64,000 bases of DNA. Source: an uncultured Sulfitobacter sp. Lineage in GTDB: Bacteria > Pseudomonadota > Alphaproteobacteria > Rhodobacterales > Rhodobacteraceae. Shown here in pieces: positions 1 through 10,150 of the stretch. The notes under the pieces were generated by a model. That model was not told the origin of the DNA and searched no databases. It saw only the letters and a list, made by a program, of their open reading frames with translations. A program made the position numbers and the translations under genes. Each line of letters opens with the position of its first letter. The stretch's first letter is position 1. The stretch spans positions 806,001 through 870,000 of the forward strand of contig NZ_CANMQS010000002.1 of NCBI RefSeq assembly GCF_947500075.1. Reading direction: 5' to 3'.

Positions 1-1
1 G

Positions 2-115
2 GGCCGCCTTGATGGTTTGCGCGATATTGTCAGACTGCTGTATCTGTCTGATACGGACCAACCCCCGATGCCGCTGACACGGGCCGCACCGGCACTTCAG
101 GTCGCAATTTACTGA
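2..115 (+). CDS. C-terminal fragment of an unidentified protein (truncated by window edge)
   Basis: Frame 2 is open from the window edge to a TGA at 113-115 and encodes the last 37 residues of a protein ending in ALQVAIY. The codons look plausible for this genome but the piece is too short to assign a family. It lies on the same strand as the following MFS gene, 95 bp away. It could be a chance open frame, so only its presence as a possible 3' end is claimed. Confidence 0.35.
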   Translation, partial: GRLDGLRDIVRLLYLSDTDQPPMPLTRAAPALQVAIY

Positions 116-176
116 TCTGCTCGAAATTGCCTGTTGCTGTGAACTCTACCACAGGTTAACCAGACGCTATTTGCGC

Positions 177-192
177 GTCACCTCGAGGTGAC
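177..192. promoter_or_regulatory. 16-bp perfect palindrome upstream of the MFS exporter
   Basis: GTCACCTCGAGGTGAC is a perfect 16-bp palindrome ending 18 bp before the GTG start at 211. Its position fits an operator or a 5'-UTR hairpin near the ribosome binding site. No regulator gene sits beside it, so the binding protein is unknown. Confidence 0.35.
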
Positions 193-210
193 CCGCAATG
201 GGGGTTTGGG

Positions 211-1443
211 GTGAGCGACAAGTTAGCGAATTTCCGCATGGGGCGAGGTGAGTTTGTCGCTTTGATCGCGATGATGTTCGCCACCATTGCCTTTTCGCTC
301 GACGCGATGCTGCCCGCCCTGCCCGATATCGCGGCAGAGCTGTCCCCCGACATGGTCAATCAGGCACCGCTGATCCTGACAGCCTTTGTGCTTGGCATGG
401 GCATTGGCACCTTTATCGCGGGCCCCTTGTCGGATGCCTTCGGGCGGCGGCGGATCATCTTCTTCAGCGCGATCCTCTATATCGCCTCCGCGGCTCTGGC
501 CTATGTCAGCTGGTCGCTGGAGGTGCTGCTGGTTGCCCGCGTGTTGCAGGGGCTGGGTGCCTCCGGCCCCCGGATCGTCGCCGTGGCCATCGTGCGCGAC
601 CTGTTTGCAGGGCGCGAAATGGCGCGGATCGTGTCGCTGGTGATGCTGATCTTCACGCTGGTGCCGGCCTTTGCGCCACTGATGGGGATGGTGATCATCA
701 ACATGACCGGCTGGCGCAGCATCTTTCTGGCCTTCATGCTGTTCTCCGCCATCACCGTGATCTGGATGTCCGTGCGCCTGCCCGAAACGCTGGCCGTCTC
801 CGACCGCCGTCCGCTGCGCTGGTCGCTGTTGTTCGCCGCTGTGGCCGAGATGTTCGCCAACCGCACCGTGATGCTGTCGATCCTGGTGCAGACCATGGCG
901 ATGGCAATGCTCTTTACCACGCTGATGCTGGTGCAGCCGATCTATGAACACGTCTATGACCGGGCAGACAGTTTTCCATACTGGTTCGGCGCGGTCGCCG
1001 TGGTCGCGGGCACCTCCAGCCTCGTGAACGCCCGTCTGGTGGTGAAGTTCGGGATGCGGCACATGGTCAGTTCCATGTTGGGCTGGCAGGTGTTCATCAC
1101 CTCGCTCATGCTGGTGTTCAATCTGGGTGATCTGGCGCGGCCCTACGGCTTTGGCGCGTTCATCGTTTGGCAGACCTGCCTGTTCTTTCAGGCCGGTCTG
1201 ACGCTCGGCAACCTCAACGCCATCGCGATGGAGCCGATGGGCCATATCGCGGGCATGGCGGCTTCCATCATCGGCTCCATGGCCACCATCTTTGCGGCGC
1301 TCATCGCCTCGCCCGTGGGTCTGTTCTTCAACGGCACAATCATGCCGCTGATGGTGGCGGTCCTGATCATGGCGACGGTCGGTTTTGGCCTGATGATGGT
1401 GATGGGCCGGGATGATGAACCCCAGCCCGAAGCGGCAGAATAA
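211..1443 (+). CDS. MFS multidrug exporter, Bcr/CflA type
   Basis: This 410-residue protein has about 12 hydrophobic segments, as expected for a major facilitator superfamily drug:proton antiporter of the inner membrane. MFS motif A is seen as GPLSDAFGRRR near residue 71, followed by ARVLQGLGAS in TM4 and PAFAPLMG in TM5, the pattern of the Bcr/CflA (bicyclomycin/chloramphenicol) subfamily. Those proteins are usually 390-410 aa, so the length fits. A GTG start at 211 has a G-rich stretch before it; the ATG at 238 is an alternative that would shorten the N-terminus by nine residues. The gene converges on mfd with only 7 bp between the stop codons. The substrate cannot be predicted. Confidence 0.88.
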   Translation: MSDKLANFRMGRGEFVALIAMMFATIAFSLDAMLPALPDIAAELSPDMVNQAPLILTAFVLGMGIGTFIAGPLSDAFGRRRIIFFSAILYIASAALAYVSWSLEVLLVARVLQGLGASGPRIVAVAIVRDLFAGREMARIVSLVMLIFTLVPAFAPLMGMVIINMTGWRSIFLAFMLFSAITVIWMSVRLPETLAVSDRRPLRWSLLFAAVAEMFANRTVMLSILVQTMAMAMLFTTLMLVQPIYEHVYDRADSFPYWFGAVAVVAGTSSLVNARLVVKFGMRHMVSSMLGWQVFITSLMLVFNLGDLARPYGFGAFIVWQTCLFFQAGLTLGNLNAIAMEPMGHIAGMAASIIGSMATIFAALIASPVGLFFNGTIMPLMVAVLIMATVGFGLMMVMGRDDEPQPEAAE

Positions 1444-1450
1444 CGCGCGC

Positions 1451-4400
1451 TCAGGCGGATTTCTTCTTGGCCGCCTTTTCCTTGGCAATCACATGTTCCG
1501 CCAGATCACGGGCAATCGCAAACGCCCCTTTGATCTTGTCGGCATCCTTCTTCCAGTCCCGCCGCACGACGATCTTGTTGTCGCGCACCTTGGCCAGCCC
1601 GCGCTGGTCCTGAATGAACTGCACCAACCCTTCGGGAGAGGCGAACTTGTCATTGTGGAACTGCACCGTCGCCCCCTTCGGCCCGCCATCCAGCTTGGCA
1701 ATGCCCGCGCGCTTGCACATCGCCTTGATCCGCACCACCAGCATCAGCGTGTTCACCTCACGCGGCAGTTTGCCAAATCGGTCAATCAACTCCGCCGCGA
1801 AGCCCTCAAGCTCCACCTTGGTGCTCAGACCTGACAACCGCCGATAGAGCCCCAAACGCACATCCAGATCCGGCACATAGGCCTCCGGGATCAGCACCGG
1901 CACGCCCAGATTGATCTGCGGCGCCCATTGCTCATCCGCCATCGACAGGCCTTCCATCTCCCCCGCCTTGATCTTGGCAATCGCCTCTTCCAGCATGGAT
2001 TGATACAGCTCAAACCCCACATCGCGCATCTGGCCCGATTGTTCCTCGCCCAGCAGGTTGCCCGCCCCGCGAATGTCGAGGTCTTGCGAGGCCAGCGTGA
2101 ACCCCGCCCCCAACGTATCCAGAGACCCCAACACCCGCAGCCGCTTCTCCGCCGTTGCCGTCAGCTTGGCGCGCGGTTTTGTGGTCAGATAGGCATAGGC
2201 CCGCGTCTTGGAGCGCCCCACCCGTCCCCGGATCTGATACAATTGCGCCAGCCCGAACATATCCGCCCGGTGGATGACCATCGTGTTCGCCGTGGGAATA
2301 TCCAGACCTGATTCCACAATCGTGGTCGCCAGCAGAATGTCGAACTTGCCATCATAAAAGGCGTTCATCCGGTCATCGAGTTCCCCCGCCGCCATCTGCC
2401 CGTTCGCCACGACATAGGTCAGCTCCGGCAGTTGATCCTTCAGGAAGGCTTCAATCTCCGGCAGGTCCGAAATCCGCGGCACCACGTAAAACGACTGCCC
2501 GCCGCGATAATGCTCCCGCAGCAACGCCTCGCGCAGGGTCACGGTATCAAATTCGCTCACATAGGTGCGGATCGCCAGCCGGTCTACCGGAGGCGTCCCG
2601 ATGATGCTCAGATCGCGCACCCCCGTCAGGGAGAGTTGCAAGGTCCGGGGGATTGGCGTCGCCGTCAGCGTCAGCACGTGAATGTCGGTGCGCAGCGCCT
2701 TCAGCCGTTCCTTGTGCGTCACGCCAAAGTGCTGCTCTTCATCAATCACCAACAGCCCGAGGTTGTTGAATTTAATGCCTTTTGCCAGCAACGCATGGGT
2801 GCCGATGACAATATCCACCGTCCCCTTCGCCATCCCGTCGCGTGTGGCATTGGCATCCTTGGCACTGACAAAGCGCGACAACTGCCGCACCTCGATCGGA
2901 AAGCCTCGGAACCGCTCGGCAAAGGACTTGTAGTGCTGCCGCGCCAGCAGCGTCGTCGGCGCAATCACCGCCACCTGCACACCGGACATCGCCGCCACAA
3001 AAGCTGCGCGCATCGCCACTTCGGTCTTGCCAAAGCCCACGTCGCCGCACACCAGCCGGTCCATCGGATTGCCAGAGGTCAGATCATCAATCACCTCGCC
3101 AATCGCGCGCAGCTGATCATCCGTTTCCTGATAGGGGAAGCGCGCTGAAAACGCGTCCCACATCCCCGGCGGCGGCTCCAGCACCGGCGCGCGGCGCAAG
3201 GCACGCTCCGCCGCGATGCGAATGAGCTTGTCCGCCATCTCCCGGATGCGTTCCTTGAGCTTGGCTTTCTTCGACTGCCACGCACCGCCACCCAGACGGT
3301 CCAGCAGCCCTTCGTCGTGGCCGTATTTGCTCAGCAGTTCAATGTTCTCAACCGGCAGGTACAGCTTTGCTTTCTCGGCATATTCCAGCACCAGACACTC
3401 ATGCGCCGCACCCGCTGCCGTCACCACCTCCATGCCGTGATAGCGACCGATCCCGTGGTCCACATGCACGACCAGATCACCGGGGGTGAGGCTCTGCGTT
3501 TCCGTCAGGAAGTTCTCCGCCCGCCGCTTGCGCTTGGGCGCGCGGATGAGCCTGTCGCCCAGCACATCCTGCTCGGAGATCACCGTCAGGGTGCTCTTCT
3601 GGCCTACCGCTTCGCTACTTGAGGCGGAGCCGCCCCCAAACGGCCCCTCAAACCCATGCTCCAACGCCCAGACCGCCAGATGCAAACCGCGTTTGCCGAC
3701 CCGCGTGGCATTGGTGATCGGAATGGCCTCCGCCAGCCCCTCGTCCTCAATCAACCCCGTCAGCCGCTCCCGCGCCCCTTCGGAGTAGCTGGCAATCACC
3801 ACCGGCCCTTTTTCAAGCTTTGCCTGAACATGCGCCGCCAAGGCCCCGAAAAGGCTCACCGATTCCTGCTGCCGCTCCGGTGCGAAGTTCCGCCCGATCC
3901 GGGCACCCGCATCCAGAACCCCCGGCCCCGTCGCCTGCGGCAGTGGCGTGAACTGCACCACCCGGTGCCCCGTCACTGCCGTCTCCCACGCCGCATCATC
4001 CAGATACAGACCCGCAGGCGGGGCCGGCTTATAGACCGTATCCATCTTGCTGCGGTTCGCCATCGCCAGACGCCGCGTCTCGTATTGATCCTCGATGCTC
4101 TCCCACCGCGCCAGCCGCGATGGCGTCACCTGATCATCCAACGTGACCGAGGCCCCCGGCACATAGTCAAACAGCGTCTCCATCTCCTCATGGAAAAACG
4201 CCAGCCAATGCTCTGCCCCCTGATGCTTGCGCCCGGCAGAGATCGCCTCATAAAGCGGATCATCCGTTCCCGCCGCGCCAAATTCGATGCGGTAATTCTG
4301 TCGGAACCGCGTCACCGCGGCCTCGTCCAGTATCAACTCGCTGACAGGGGCCAGTTCCACCAGATCCAGCTTCTCCGTTGTGCGCTGCGTCGCCGGATCA

Positions 4401-4957
4401 AACCGCCGCGCCCCATCCAGCGTGTCGCCAAACAGATCCAGCCGCACCGGCCCCAGATCGCCGGGCGGATAAATATCAATGATCCCGCCCCGGATCGCAT
4501 AATCGCCCGGTTCCATCACCGTGGGGCTTTGCACGAAGCCCATCCGCACCAGAAACGCCCTGAGCGCCCCTTCATCAATCCGGCTCCCGACGCGCGCCGA
4601 AAACGCCGCATCCCGCAACAGCGACCGCGCAGGCACCCGCTGCGTGGCGGCATTGAGCGTGGTCAGCAGGACAAACCGCTCCGGCATCCCGTGCACCAGC
4701 GCGGCCAGCGTCGCCATGCGCTGCGCACAGACATCCGCATTGGGCGACACCCGGTCATAGGGCAGACAATCCCAACCCGGAAACACCACCACCGGCATGT
4801 CAGGCGCGAAAAACCGCAACGCGGCCTGCGTCGCCGCCATGCGCTTGTCATCGCGCGCCACATGCACCACCGCGCCGTGCCGCGCGACTTCATCCAAGAT
4901 CGCACGGGCGTCATAGCCTTCGGGCACACCGGAAAGGGTTATCTTGTCGGTCATCAT
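1451..4957 (-). CDS. mfd: Transcription-repair coupling factor Mfd
   Basis: Mfd removes RNA polymerase stalled at DNA lesions and recruits UvrA for nucleotide excision repair. The 1168-residue length is typical. The N-terminal third resembles UvrB. A CarD-like RNA polymerase interaction domain starts near residue 490 ([19 protein letters not shown]). The superfamily 2 translocase follows, with Walker [10 protein letters not shown] near 639, a DEEQ box ([10 protein letters not shown]) near 738, and TATPIPRTL. The RGRVGRS motif VI and a TRCF C-terminal domain complete it. The start at 4957 lies 32 bp after the upstream membrane gene, which suggests a two-gene transcript. Residues around 420 contain a Gly/Ser-rich insertion. 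Confidence 0.98.
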   Translation of the reverse strand: MMTDKITLSGVPEGYDARAILDEVARHGAVVHVARDDKRMAATQAALRFFAPDMPVVVFPGWDCLPYDRVSPNADVCAQRMATLAALVHGMPERFVLLTTLNAATQRVPARSLLRDAAFSARVGSRIDEGALRAFLVRMGFVQSPTVMEPGDYAIRGGIIDIYPPGDLGPVRLDLFGDTLDGARRFDPATQRTTEKLDLVELAPVSELILDEAAVTRFRQNYRIEFGAAGTDDPLYEAISAGRKHQGAEHWLAFFHEEMETLFDYVPGASVTLDDQVTPSRLARWESIEDQYETRRLAMANRSKMDTVYKPAPPAGLYLDDAAWETAVTGHRVVQFTPLPQATGPGVLDAGARIGRNFAPERQQESVSLFGALAAHVQAKLEKGPVVIASYSEGARERLTGLIEDEGLAEAIPITNATRVGKRGLHLAVWALEHGFEGPFGGGSASSSEAVGQKSTLTVISEQDVLGDRLIRAPKRKRRAENFLTETQSLTPGDLVVHVDHGIGRYHGMEVVTAAGAAHECLVLEYAEKAKLYLPVENIELLSKYGHDEGLLDRLGGGAWQSKKAKLKERIREMADKLIRIAAERALRRAPVLEPPPGMWDAFSARFPYQETDDQLRAIGEVIDDLTSGNPMDRLVCGDVGFGKTEVAMRAAFVAAMSGVQVAVIAPTTLLARQHYKSFAERFRGFPIEVRQLSRFVSAKDANATRDGMAKGTVDIVIGTHALLAKGIKFNNLGLLVIDEEQHFGVTHKERLKALRTDIHVLTLTATPIPRTLQLSLTGVRDLSIIGTPPVDRLAIRTYVSEFDTVTLREALLREHYRGGQSFYVVPRISDLPEIEAFLKDQLPELTYVVANGQMAAGELDDRMNAFYDGKFDILLATTIVESGLDIPTANTMVIHRADMFGLAQLYQIRGRVGRSKTRAYAYLTTKPRAKLTATAEKRLRVLGSLDTLGAGFTLASQDLDIRGAGNLLGEEQSGQMRDVGFELYQSMLEEAIAKIKAGEMEGLSMADEQWAPQINLGVPVLIPEAYVPDLDVRLGLYRRLSGLSTKVELEGFAAELIDRFGKLPREVNTLMLVVRIKAMCKRAGIAKLDGGPKGATVQFHNDKFASPEGLVQFIQDQRGLAKVRDNKIVVRRDWKKDADKIKGAFAIARDLAEHVIAKEKAAKKKSA

Positions 4958-4988
4958 GGGTACTCAATTGGCGCGGGGCTAACCTGCG

Positions 4989-5516
4989 TCAACCACCCAA
5001 TGGGCCCAAGGTCAAGTTCTGATACATGCCCCAGATCGCCGTGACGAAGATCGACAGCATCCCGATGATCTGCGTATAGAGCCGGTGCCGCGTCAATCGC
5101 TTGCACAACACCTCTCCCTGCGCGCCTTCCTGCGTGATCAGCCGCGCGGTCGACAGGCTCAGCAACCCCACCAGCGACAGCGGAAAGCCCAGCAGGAACA
5201 CCGCCTGCGCAAACTCGTTCTTGTAGACGAACCCCAGCAGCACCAGCATCGTCAGGCCAAAACAGCCAAAACCCAGCAACCACAGCCCCGACATCTGCCC
5301 GATATAGAGCAAGCGGTTCACATTGATCCGCACCAGATCTTCCAGATCGACCATCGCCTGATCGCCCTGACGCCGCGCGCGCAGCACCATGTCATAGGGC
5401 ACACCCAGCACCCAATGGCTGGTGGTGGACCACAGTACAGCCAGCACAATCCAGAACCACAGGTTCGAGAAGGATCGCATGTCAATAAGTTCGAAAAGGG
5501 TCTGATACCAGTCCAA
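4989..5516 (-). CDS. Conserved four-TM membrane protein upstream of mfd
   Basis: This 175-residue protein has four likely transmembrane segments at about residues 18-40, 75-97, 103-124 and 145-165, with a basic cytoplasmic-type loop (RARRQGD) after the first. I recognise no catalytic motif. Rhodobacterales homologues are, from memory, often labelled component of SufBCD complex, but nothing in the sequence supports a Fe-S role and no suf gene is present. It is 32 bp upstream of mfd on the same strand and diverges from hemB, so it probably shares the mfd promoter. Function unknown. Confidence 0.75.
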   Translation of the reverse strand: MDWYQTLFELIDMRSFSNLWFWIVLAVLWSTTSHWVLGVPYDMVLRARRQGDQAMVDLEDLVRINVNRLLYIGQMSGLWLLGFGCFGLTMLVLLGFVYKNEFAQAVFLLGFPLSLVGLLSLSTARLITQEGAQGEVLCKRLTRHRLYTQIIGMLSIFVTAIWGMYQNLTLGPLGG

Positions 5517-5538
5517 GTGGAGCCTCTAGCGGTGGTAG

Positions 5539-6639
<1,101 letters not shown>

Positions 6640-6653
6640 ATCTACCCAAAACG

Positions 6654-6679
6654 TTAACCTGGCGTTAACCCACTGTTAA
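6654..6679. promoter_or_regulatory. Triple CtrA box upstream of the PAS histidine kinase
   Basis: TTAA occurs at 6654-6657, 6665-6668 and 6676-6679, each pair separated by exactly 7 bases. This gives two overlapping perfect matches to the CtrA recognition pattern TTAA-N7-TTAA. The array starts 14 bp after the hemB stop codon and 158 bp before the kinase start. CtrA itself is encoded at 62714-63421. Binding is inferred. Confidence 0.7.
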
Positions 6680-6767
6680 ACAATGTAAATTGCCCCGTTT
6701 TCGGCTAATTTCCTGAAAACGCGTCCAATTTGACCCCATGATCGTCATAGGGGTGCCTGATCTTAGT

Positions 6768-6792
6768 GGACAACTACAAGTAATTGTTGTCC
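6768..6792. repeat. Inverted repeat GGACAAC...GTTGTCC before the kinase gene
   Basis: GGACAAC at 6768-6774 pairs with GTTGTCC at 6786-6792 around an 11-base centre, 46 bp before the kinase ATG. It may be an operator or a leader hairpin. The same GTTGTCC half occurs upstream of ctrA at 63524-63530. Confidence 0.3.
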
Positions 6793-6837
6793 GGCCTGCC
6801 GGTATACAGGTAGGTTTGACGAAAAAGATCGAGCGGA

Positions 6838-8685
6838 ATGAACGAAGCTTTCTATCAACAGATGATTGAGACAACGGACGTTGTCATGATCGCGCTTGAC
6901 GCAAACGGGAATGTCCTGACGGCAAACCCCTCGGCTTGCGCGTTCTTTGGCTATGAAAAGTCCGGGTTTCTGGGGCTGCCGGTCTTCCAGATCCTGTCCT
7001 TTACCGATCTTGATGACATCAAAACGCGCATGGCCGCGCAACCGCGCTCAGCGCCGGCGCGCGGGCTGACGGCAACCACCCTGATGGGGGCGACCATCCC
7101 CGTGGCCACCACCATCTCCAGCTGGCGCTCCCCGGAAGGGGATACCTGTTACAGTCTGGCCCTGCGCGATGTGCAGGCTGAACTCGCGGTGGAAAGATCA
7201 ACCCAGGCCGAACTCATCCGCGCCAGCAACGCCATCCAGGGCGCCAACATCGCGGTCTTTGAATACGACGTATTGGCGGATGAGGCGATTGTCTCTGACA
7301 TCTGGCGCGAAGCGCTTGAGATCGCGCCGGGAGAGACGCTCGACGTGCAGGCCGAATGGCGTGGCCGCGTGCACCCCGAAGACCTGGAGGCGGCCCTTGC
7401 CCCTGTGGTCAGCTGTCTCGAAGACAACCTTGACCGGGCCAGTTGCGAATACCGCATGTATACCCGTGACCGCAGCGCCCTGCGTTGGATCAAGACGGAC
7501 ATCGCCGTGGCTGAGCGGGACAAGGACGGCAACGCCATCCGCCTGTGTGGCGCGCAGCAGGACATCACCGAACGCAAGGAGGCTGAACACGCCCTGCGCG
7601 AAAGTGTGGACCAGTTCCGCTCCGCCTTTGACAATGCCCCCATCGGCAAGGCGATCCTTGGCCTGGATGCCCGCTGGACCGAAGTGAACGCCGCGTTCTG
7701 CGCGATCCTGGGATTTGACGATCTGGTCAACATGGACCCGCGCAGCGTGATTCATCCCGATGACCTTGGACAGGACCTTGAGGCCTTCGAGGCGATGCTG
7801 GCAGGGGAACAGGACGTCTACCAGACCGAAAAGCGCTACATCCACGCCTCGGGCAAGATCGTCTGGGCGCAGTTGAGCATGGTGCTGGTGCGCGATTCCT
7901 TCGGAGACCCCAAGCACTTCATCTCCCAGATCGTCGATCTGACCGAACACCGCCGCCTTCAGGACCTCAAGAGCGAATTCATCGCCAGTGTCAGCCATGA
8001 GCTGCGCACGCCCGTCACCTCGATCCTTGGTGCGCTCAAGCTGCTGTCTGCCACCCAGCAGGACAGCCTGTCCGATCCCGCCAGAAAGCTGGTGGGCATT
8101 TCGGTGCAAAACAGCGAACGGTTGAGCCAGCTGGTCAATGACATCCTCGATTTCGAGAAATTCTCCGTGGGCAAGCTGCGCTTTGACATCAAGCCGCAGA
8201 ATGTCGCCAGCCTTGTCGCCAAATCCGCCCTGCAAAACGGCCCCTACGCCGAAAGCCACAACGTTGATATCGTTACCGATCTGCCGCTGGTGCCCACGGT
8301 CTGCGACGTGGACCCCGCCCGGCTGACGCAGGTGATCACCAACCTGCTGTCGAATGCCGCCAAGTTCTCCTATGCCGGTGGCAAGGTCGAGGTGCAGGTG
8401 AAGGTCGTCGACGGCATGGTGCGGACCTGCATCAGCAATCAGGGCGACGGCATCCCGCCAAGTTTCCACGACAAGATCTTCAAACCCTTCTCTCAGGCAG
8501 CATCCGCCATGACGCGCGCGGTCGGGGGCACCGGGCTGGGGTTGAGCATTTCCAAACAGATAGTCGAACATCTGGGCGGCCAGATCGGGTTTGACAGCGA
8601 ACCCGGCGGCCAGACCGATTTCTGGTTCACCCTGCCGCTGGCCAAGACCGATACCGGTGTCACGCCGATTGCACTGGCCTGCTGA
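6838..8685 (+). CDS. Soluble three-PAS sensor histidine kinase
   Basis: The 615-residue protein has no transmembrane segment, so it senses a cytoplasmic signal. Three PAS-like regions lie at about residues 1-115, 135-245 (ending DITERKEAE) and 255-370 (ending DLTEHRRLQ). The HisKA box SHELRTPVTSI puts the phospho-accepting His near residue 387. The HATPase domain shows TNLLSNAAKFS near 500 and GTGLGLSISKQIVEHLGG near 565. There is no receiver domain and no response regulator gene next to it, so it is an orphan kinase. The upstream triple CtrA box and the BLUF gene downstream suggest a CtrA-linked sensory module. PAS ligands cannot be assigned from the sequence. Confidence 0.92.
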   Translation: MNEAFYQQMIETTDVVMIALDANGNVLTANPSACAFFGYEKSGFLGLPVFQILSFTDLDDIKTRMAAQPRSAPARGLTATTLMGATIPVATTISSWRSPEGDTCYSLALRDVQAELAVERSTQAELIRASNAIQGANIAVFEYDVLADEAIVSDIWREALEIAPGETLDVQAEWRGRVHPEDLEAALAPVVSCLEDNLDRASCEYRMYTRDRSALRWIKTDIAVAERDKDGNAIRLCGAQQDITERKEAEHALRESVDQFRSAFDNAPIGKAILGLDARWTEVNAAFCAILGFDDLVNMDPRSVIHPDDLGQDLEAFEAMLAGEQDVYQTEKRYIHASGKIVWAQLSMVLVRDSFGDPKHFISQIVDLTEHRRLQDLKSEFIASVSHELRTPVTSILGALKLLSATQQDSLSDPARKLVGISVQNSERLSQLVNDILDFEKFSVGKLRFDIKPQNVASLVAKSALQNGPYAESHNVDIVTDLPLVPTVCDVDPARLTQVITNLLSNAAKFSYAGGKVEVQVKVVDGMVRTCISNQGDGIPPSFHDKIFKPFSQAASAMTRAVGGTGLGLSISKQIVEHLGGQIGFDSEPGGQTDFWFTLPLAKTDTGVTPIALAC

Positions 8686-8774
8686 GCAAAGGCACCCAAG
8701 CGCCCTGTTTTCACCTGCCTGTCCGGACCTGACCGCGCCTTTCCCAACGGGTACGTCACGCCACTGCGCTGAGG

Positions 8775-8789
8775 TTATTCTTGCGTTAA
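8775..8789. promoter_or_regulatory. CtrA-like box upstream of the BLUF gene
   Basis: TTAT-N7-TTAA at 8775-8789 differs by one base from the CtrA consensus TTAA-N7-TTAA and lies 46 bp before the BLUF start codon. A single one-mismatch site is weak alone. It gains weight from the perfect triple box upstream of the neighbouring kinase gene. Confidence 0.4.
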
Positions 8790-8835
8790 GCTTTGGGCGC
8801 TAGAGCCTTTTCTGACGGTGAAAAAGGCAACGTTC

Positions 8836-9132
8836 ATGAACACACATTTTCTTTTGTATCGCAGCAAAGCACGCAAGAAAATTCAGACGGAAACCATTGT
8901 CGATATTCTGGCGAAAAGCATCAGGAACAATAGGGAAGAGGGGCTGACCGGCTTTCTGCACACCTATGATGATCAGTTTCTGCAATACTTGGAAGGCCCC
9001 CAAGGGCCGTTGATGCGAAAAGTAGCGCGCATTCAAAAAGATCGCCGACATACCGACTTTCTCATCCTTGCGGAGGGCGAGGTGGAGGAGCGGCTGTTTC
9101 CGGATTGGGAAATGGGACAAATAGCAGATTAG
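8836..9132 (+). CDS. Stand-alone BLUF-domain blue-light sensor
   Basis: BLUF domains bind FAD and respond to blue light through a Tyr/Gln hydrogen-bond network. With the ATG at 8836 (AAGG 8 bases upstream) the key residues fall at Tyr8, Asn32, Gln50, Trp91 and Met93, the same numbers as in cyanobacterial PixD/Slr1694. This supports that start over the GTG at 8818. The motifs seen are LLYRSKA, RNNREEGLTG, FLQYLEG, DRRH and FPDWEMGQ. At 98 residues it stops directly after the Trp91/Met93 strand and lacks the C-terminal helices of PixD (about 150 aa). It has no output domain, so it must signal through a partner. The PAS kinase 150 bp upstream is the obvious candidate, by inference. Confidence 0.88.
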   Translation: MNTHFLLYRSKARKKIQTETIVDILAKSIRNNREEGLTGFLHTYDDQFLQYLEGPQGPLMRKVARIQKDRRHTDFLILAEGEVEERLFPDWEMGQIAD

Positions 9133-9471
9133 AGCTGGGTTTTTGATGGAGCAGAGGAAAACCAATCGTGGTTTGCCTCATCCACCCCGGTCAACCCGGT
9201 GCCTTTGCTTCAAGCCGTCGCCGCCCATGCCGGAAAGTCCGATCTATTGGAGGTTTCTGAGGAGTGATGTTTGCCTGAATGTCCGCCCGGCCCCGGCATG
9301 CAAGCGCGACGACACCGCAAAAAGCATCCCACCGTGGTGCGGTCCAGAAGCACCATTTCGCCCAGTTCAGCAAACCGCATGACAAGGCGCAGAAAACCGC
9401 CTATGGTGGCGCTCAAGTCGGGCAAACCGGCACGAGCACTTTAAACCGGCACATAAATCACAGGCAAAACA
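9133..9471. other. 339-bp intergenic region without a supported gene
   Basis: Short open frames here have no recognisable motif and atypical composition. A hairpin at 9154-9179 (GAGGAAAACC / GGTTTGCCTC, one mismatch, 6-base loop) lies 21 bp after the BLUF stop and may end its transcript, although no T-run follows. The remainder may be decayed repetitive sequence. Confidence 0.4.
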
Positions 9472-10038
9472 ATGAGCAATCCGAATTTTTCACGGCGGGT
9501 CTTTACCATGGGCGCGCTGGCCACCGTTGGGGTAACGGCGGCATGCGGCAACGGCATCGGCAGCCGCGGGTCCCAATTGATCGACGCGCGCGTTGATACA
9601 ACCCTCGAAGAGATGTACCGCCAGTATCCCAACACCCAGTCCCTTGCGCAGAAAGCAACGGGCATGCTGGTCATGCCGTTGGTCACCGAAGCGGGCTTTG
9701 GCTTTGGCGGCGCATATGGACGCGGCGCCTTGCGGATCGATGGCGTCTCGGTTGATTACTATTCCGTCGTCAAAGGCTCTGGTGGCTTGCAGATCGGCGC
9801 GCAGCAATATGCGCATGTGCTGTTCTTCATGACCCAGGATGCGCTGACCGAATTCCGACGTTCCCCCGGCTGGGCCGCTGGTGCGGATCTCGAATATGTT
9901 ATTTCTGACAAGGGCGACAGCGTCAACGCGGATACCACGACCGTCCTGTCGCCAGTGCTGGCGGCGGTCTTTGGCCGCGCAGGCCTGCGCATCGGCGCGA
10001 CGCTGGAAGGTACCAAATACACGCGCATCATCCCCTGA
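9472..10038 (+). CDS. SYLF (YSC84-like) domain lipoprotein
   Basis: The 188-residue protein begins with a twin-arginine-like stretch (SRRVFTMGA) and a hydrophobic signal that ends in a lipobox VTAAC, putting the lipidated Cys at residue 25. The mature part matches the SYLF/YSC84 lipid-binding family: ATGMLVMPLVTEAGFGFGGAYGRGAL, SVDYYSVVKGSGGLQIGAQ and a C-terminal FGRAGLRIGATLEGTKYTRI. Bacterial members are periplasmic proteins of about 180-230 aa, often linked to envelope lipid binding. The gene stands alone between the BLUF gene and a convergent dehydrogenase. Its exact function is unknown. Confidence 0.85.
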   Translation: MSNPNFSRRVFTMGALATVGVTAACGNGIGSRGSQLIDARVDTTLEEMYRQYPNTQSLAQKATGMLVMPLVTEAGFGFGGAYGRGALRIDGVSVDYYSVVKGSGGLQIGAQQYAHVLFFMTQDALTEFRRSPGWAAGADLEYVISDKGDSVNADTTTVLSPVLAAVFGRAGLRIGATLEGTKYTRIIP

Positions 10039-10115
10039 AGCGCCCTGCCTTAGGTTAATTTTACTTCAAGAGTGACACGTAGTCCCTTGTTTTTGTGTCA
10101 GTAACAGATGGTTAA

Positions 10116-10139
10116 CGCCTGTCCCCGCGGGGACAGGCG
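10116..10139. terminator. GC-rich perfect palindrome between convergent genes
   Basis: A 24-bp perfect palindrome with arms CGCCTGTCCCCG / CGGGGACAGGCG lies between the SYLF gene stop (10038) and the convergent dehydrogenase stop (10151). It could terminate both transcripts. There is no clear T-run on either side, so the mechanism is inferred. Confidence 0.55.
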
Positions 10140-10150
10140 CCCTGCATCTT

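Noticed and set aside
223..1488. 421-codon open frame on the minus strand opposite the MFS gene
   Set aside because: It is rich in His, Gln, Arg and Asp in a pattern typical of antisense frames in GC-rich DNA and lies entirely opposite a recognisable MFS gene.
3656..5044. 462-codon plus-strand frame opposite mfd
   Set aside because: Arg/His/Pro-rich antisense artefact; the minus strand encodes a complete Mfd with all motifs.
4989..5516. Component of SufBCD complex as the name for the membrane gene upstream of mfd
   Set aside because: Nothing in the sequence or neighbourhood supports a Fe-S role.
9143..9425. Short frames between the BLUF and SYLF genes
   Set aside because: No ribosome binding site, no motif and unnatural composition on either strand.
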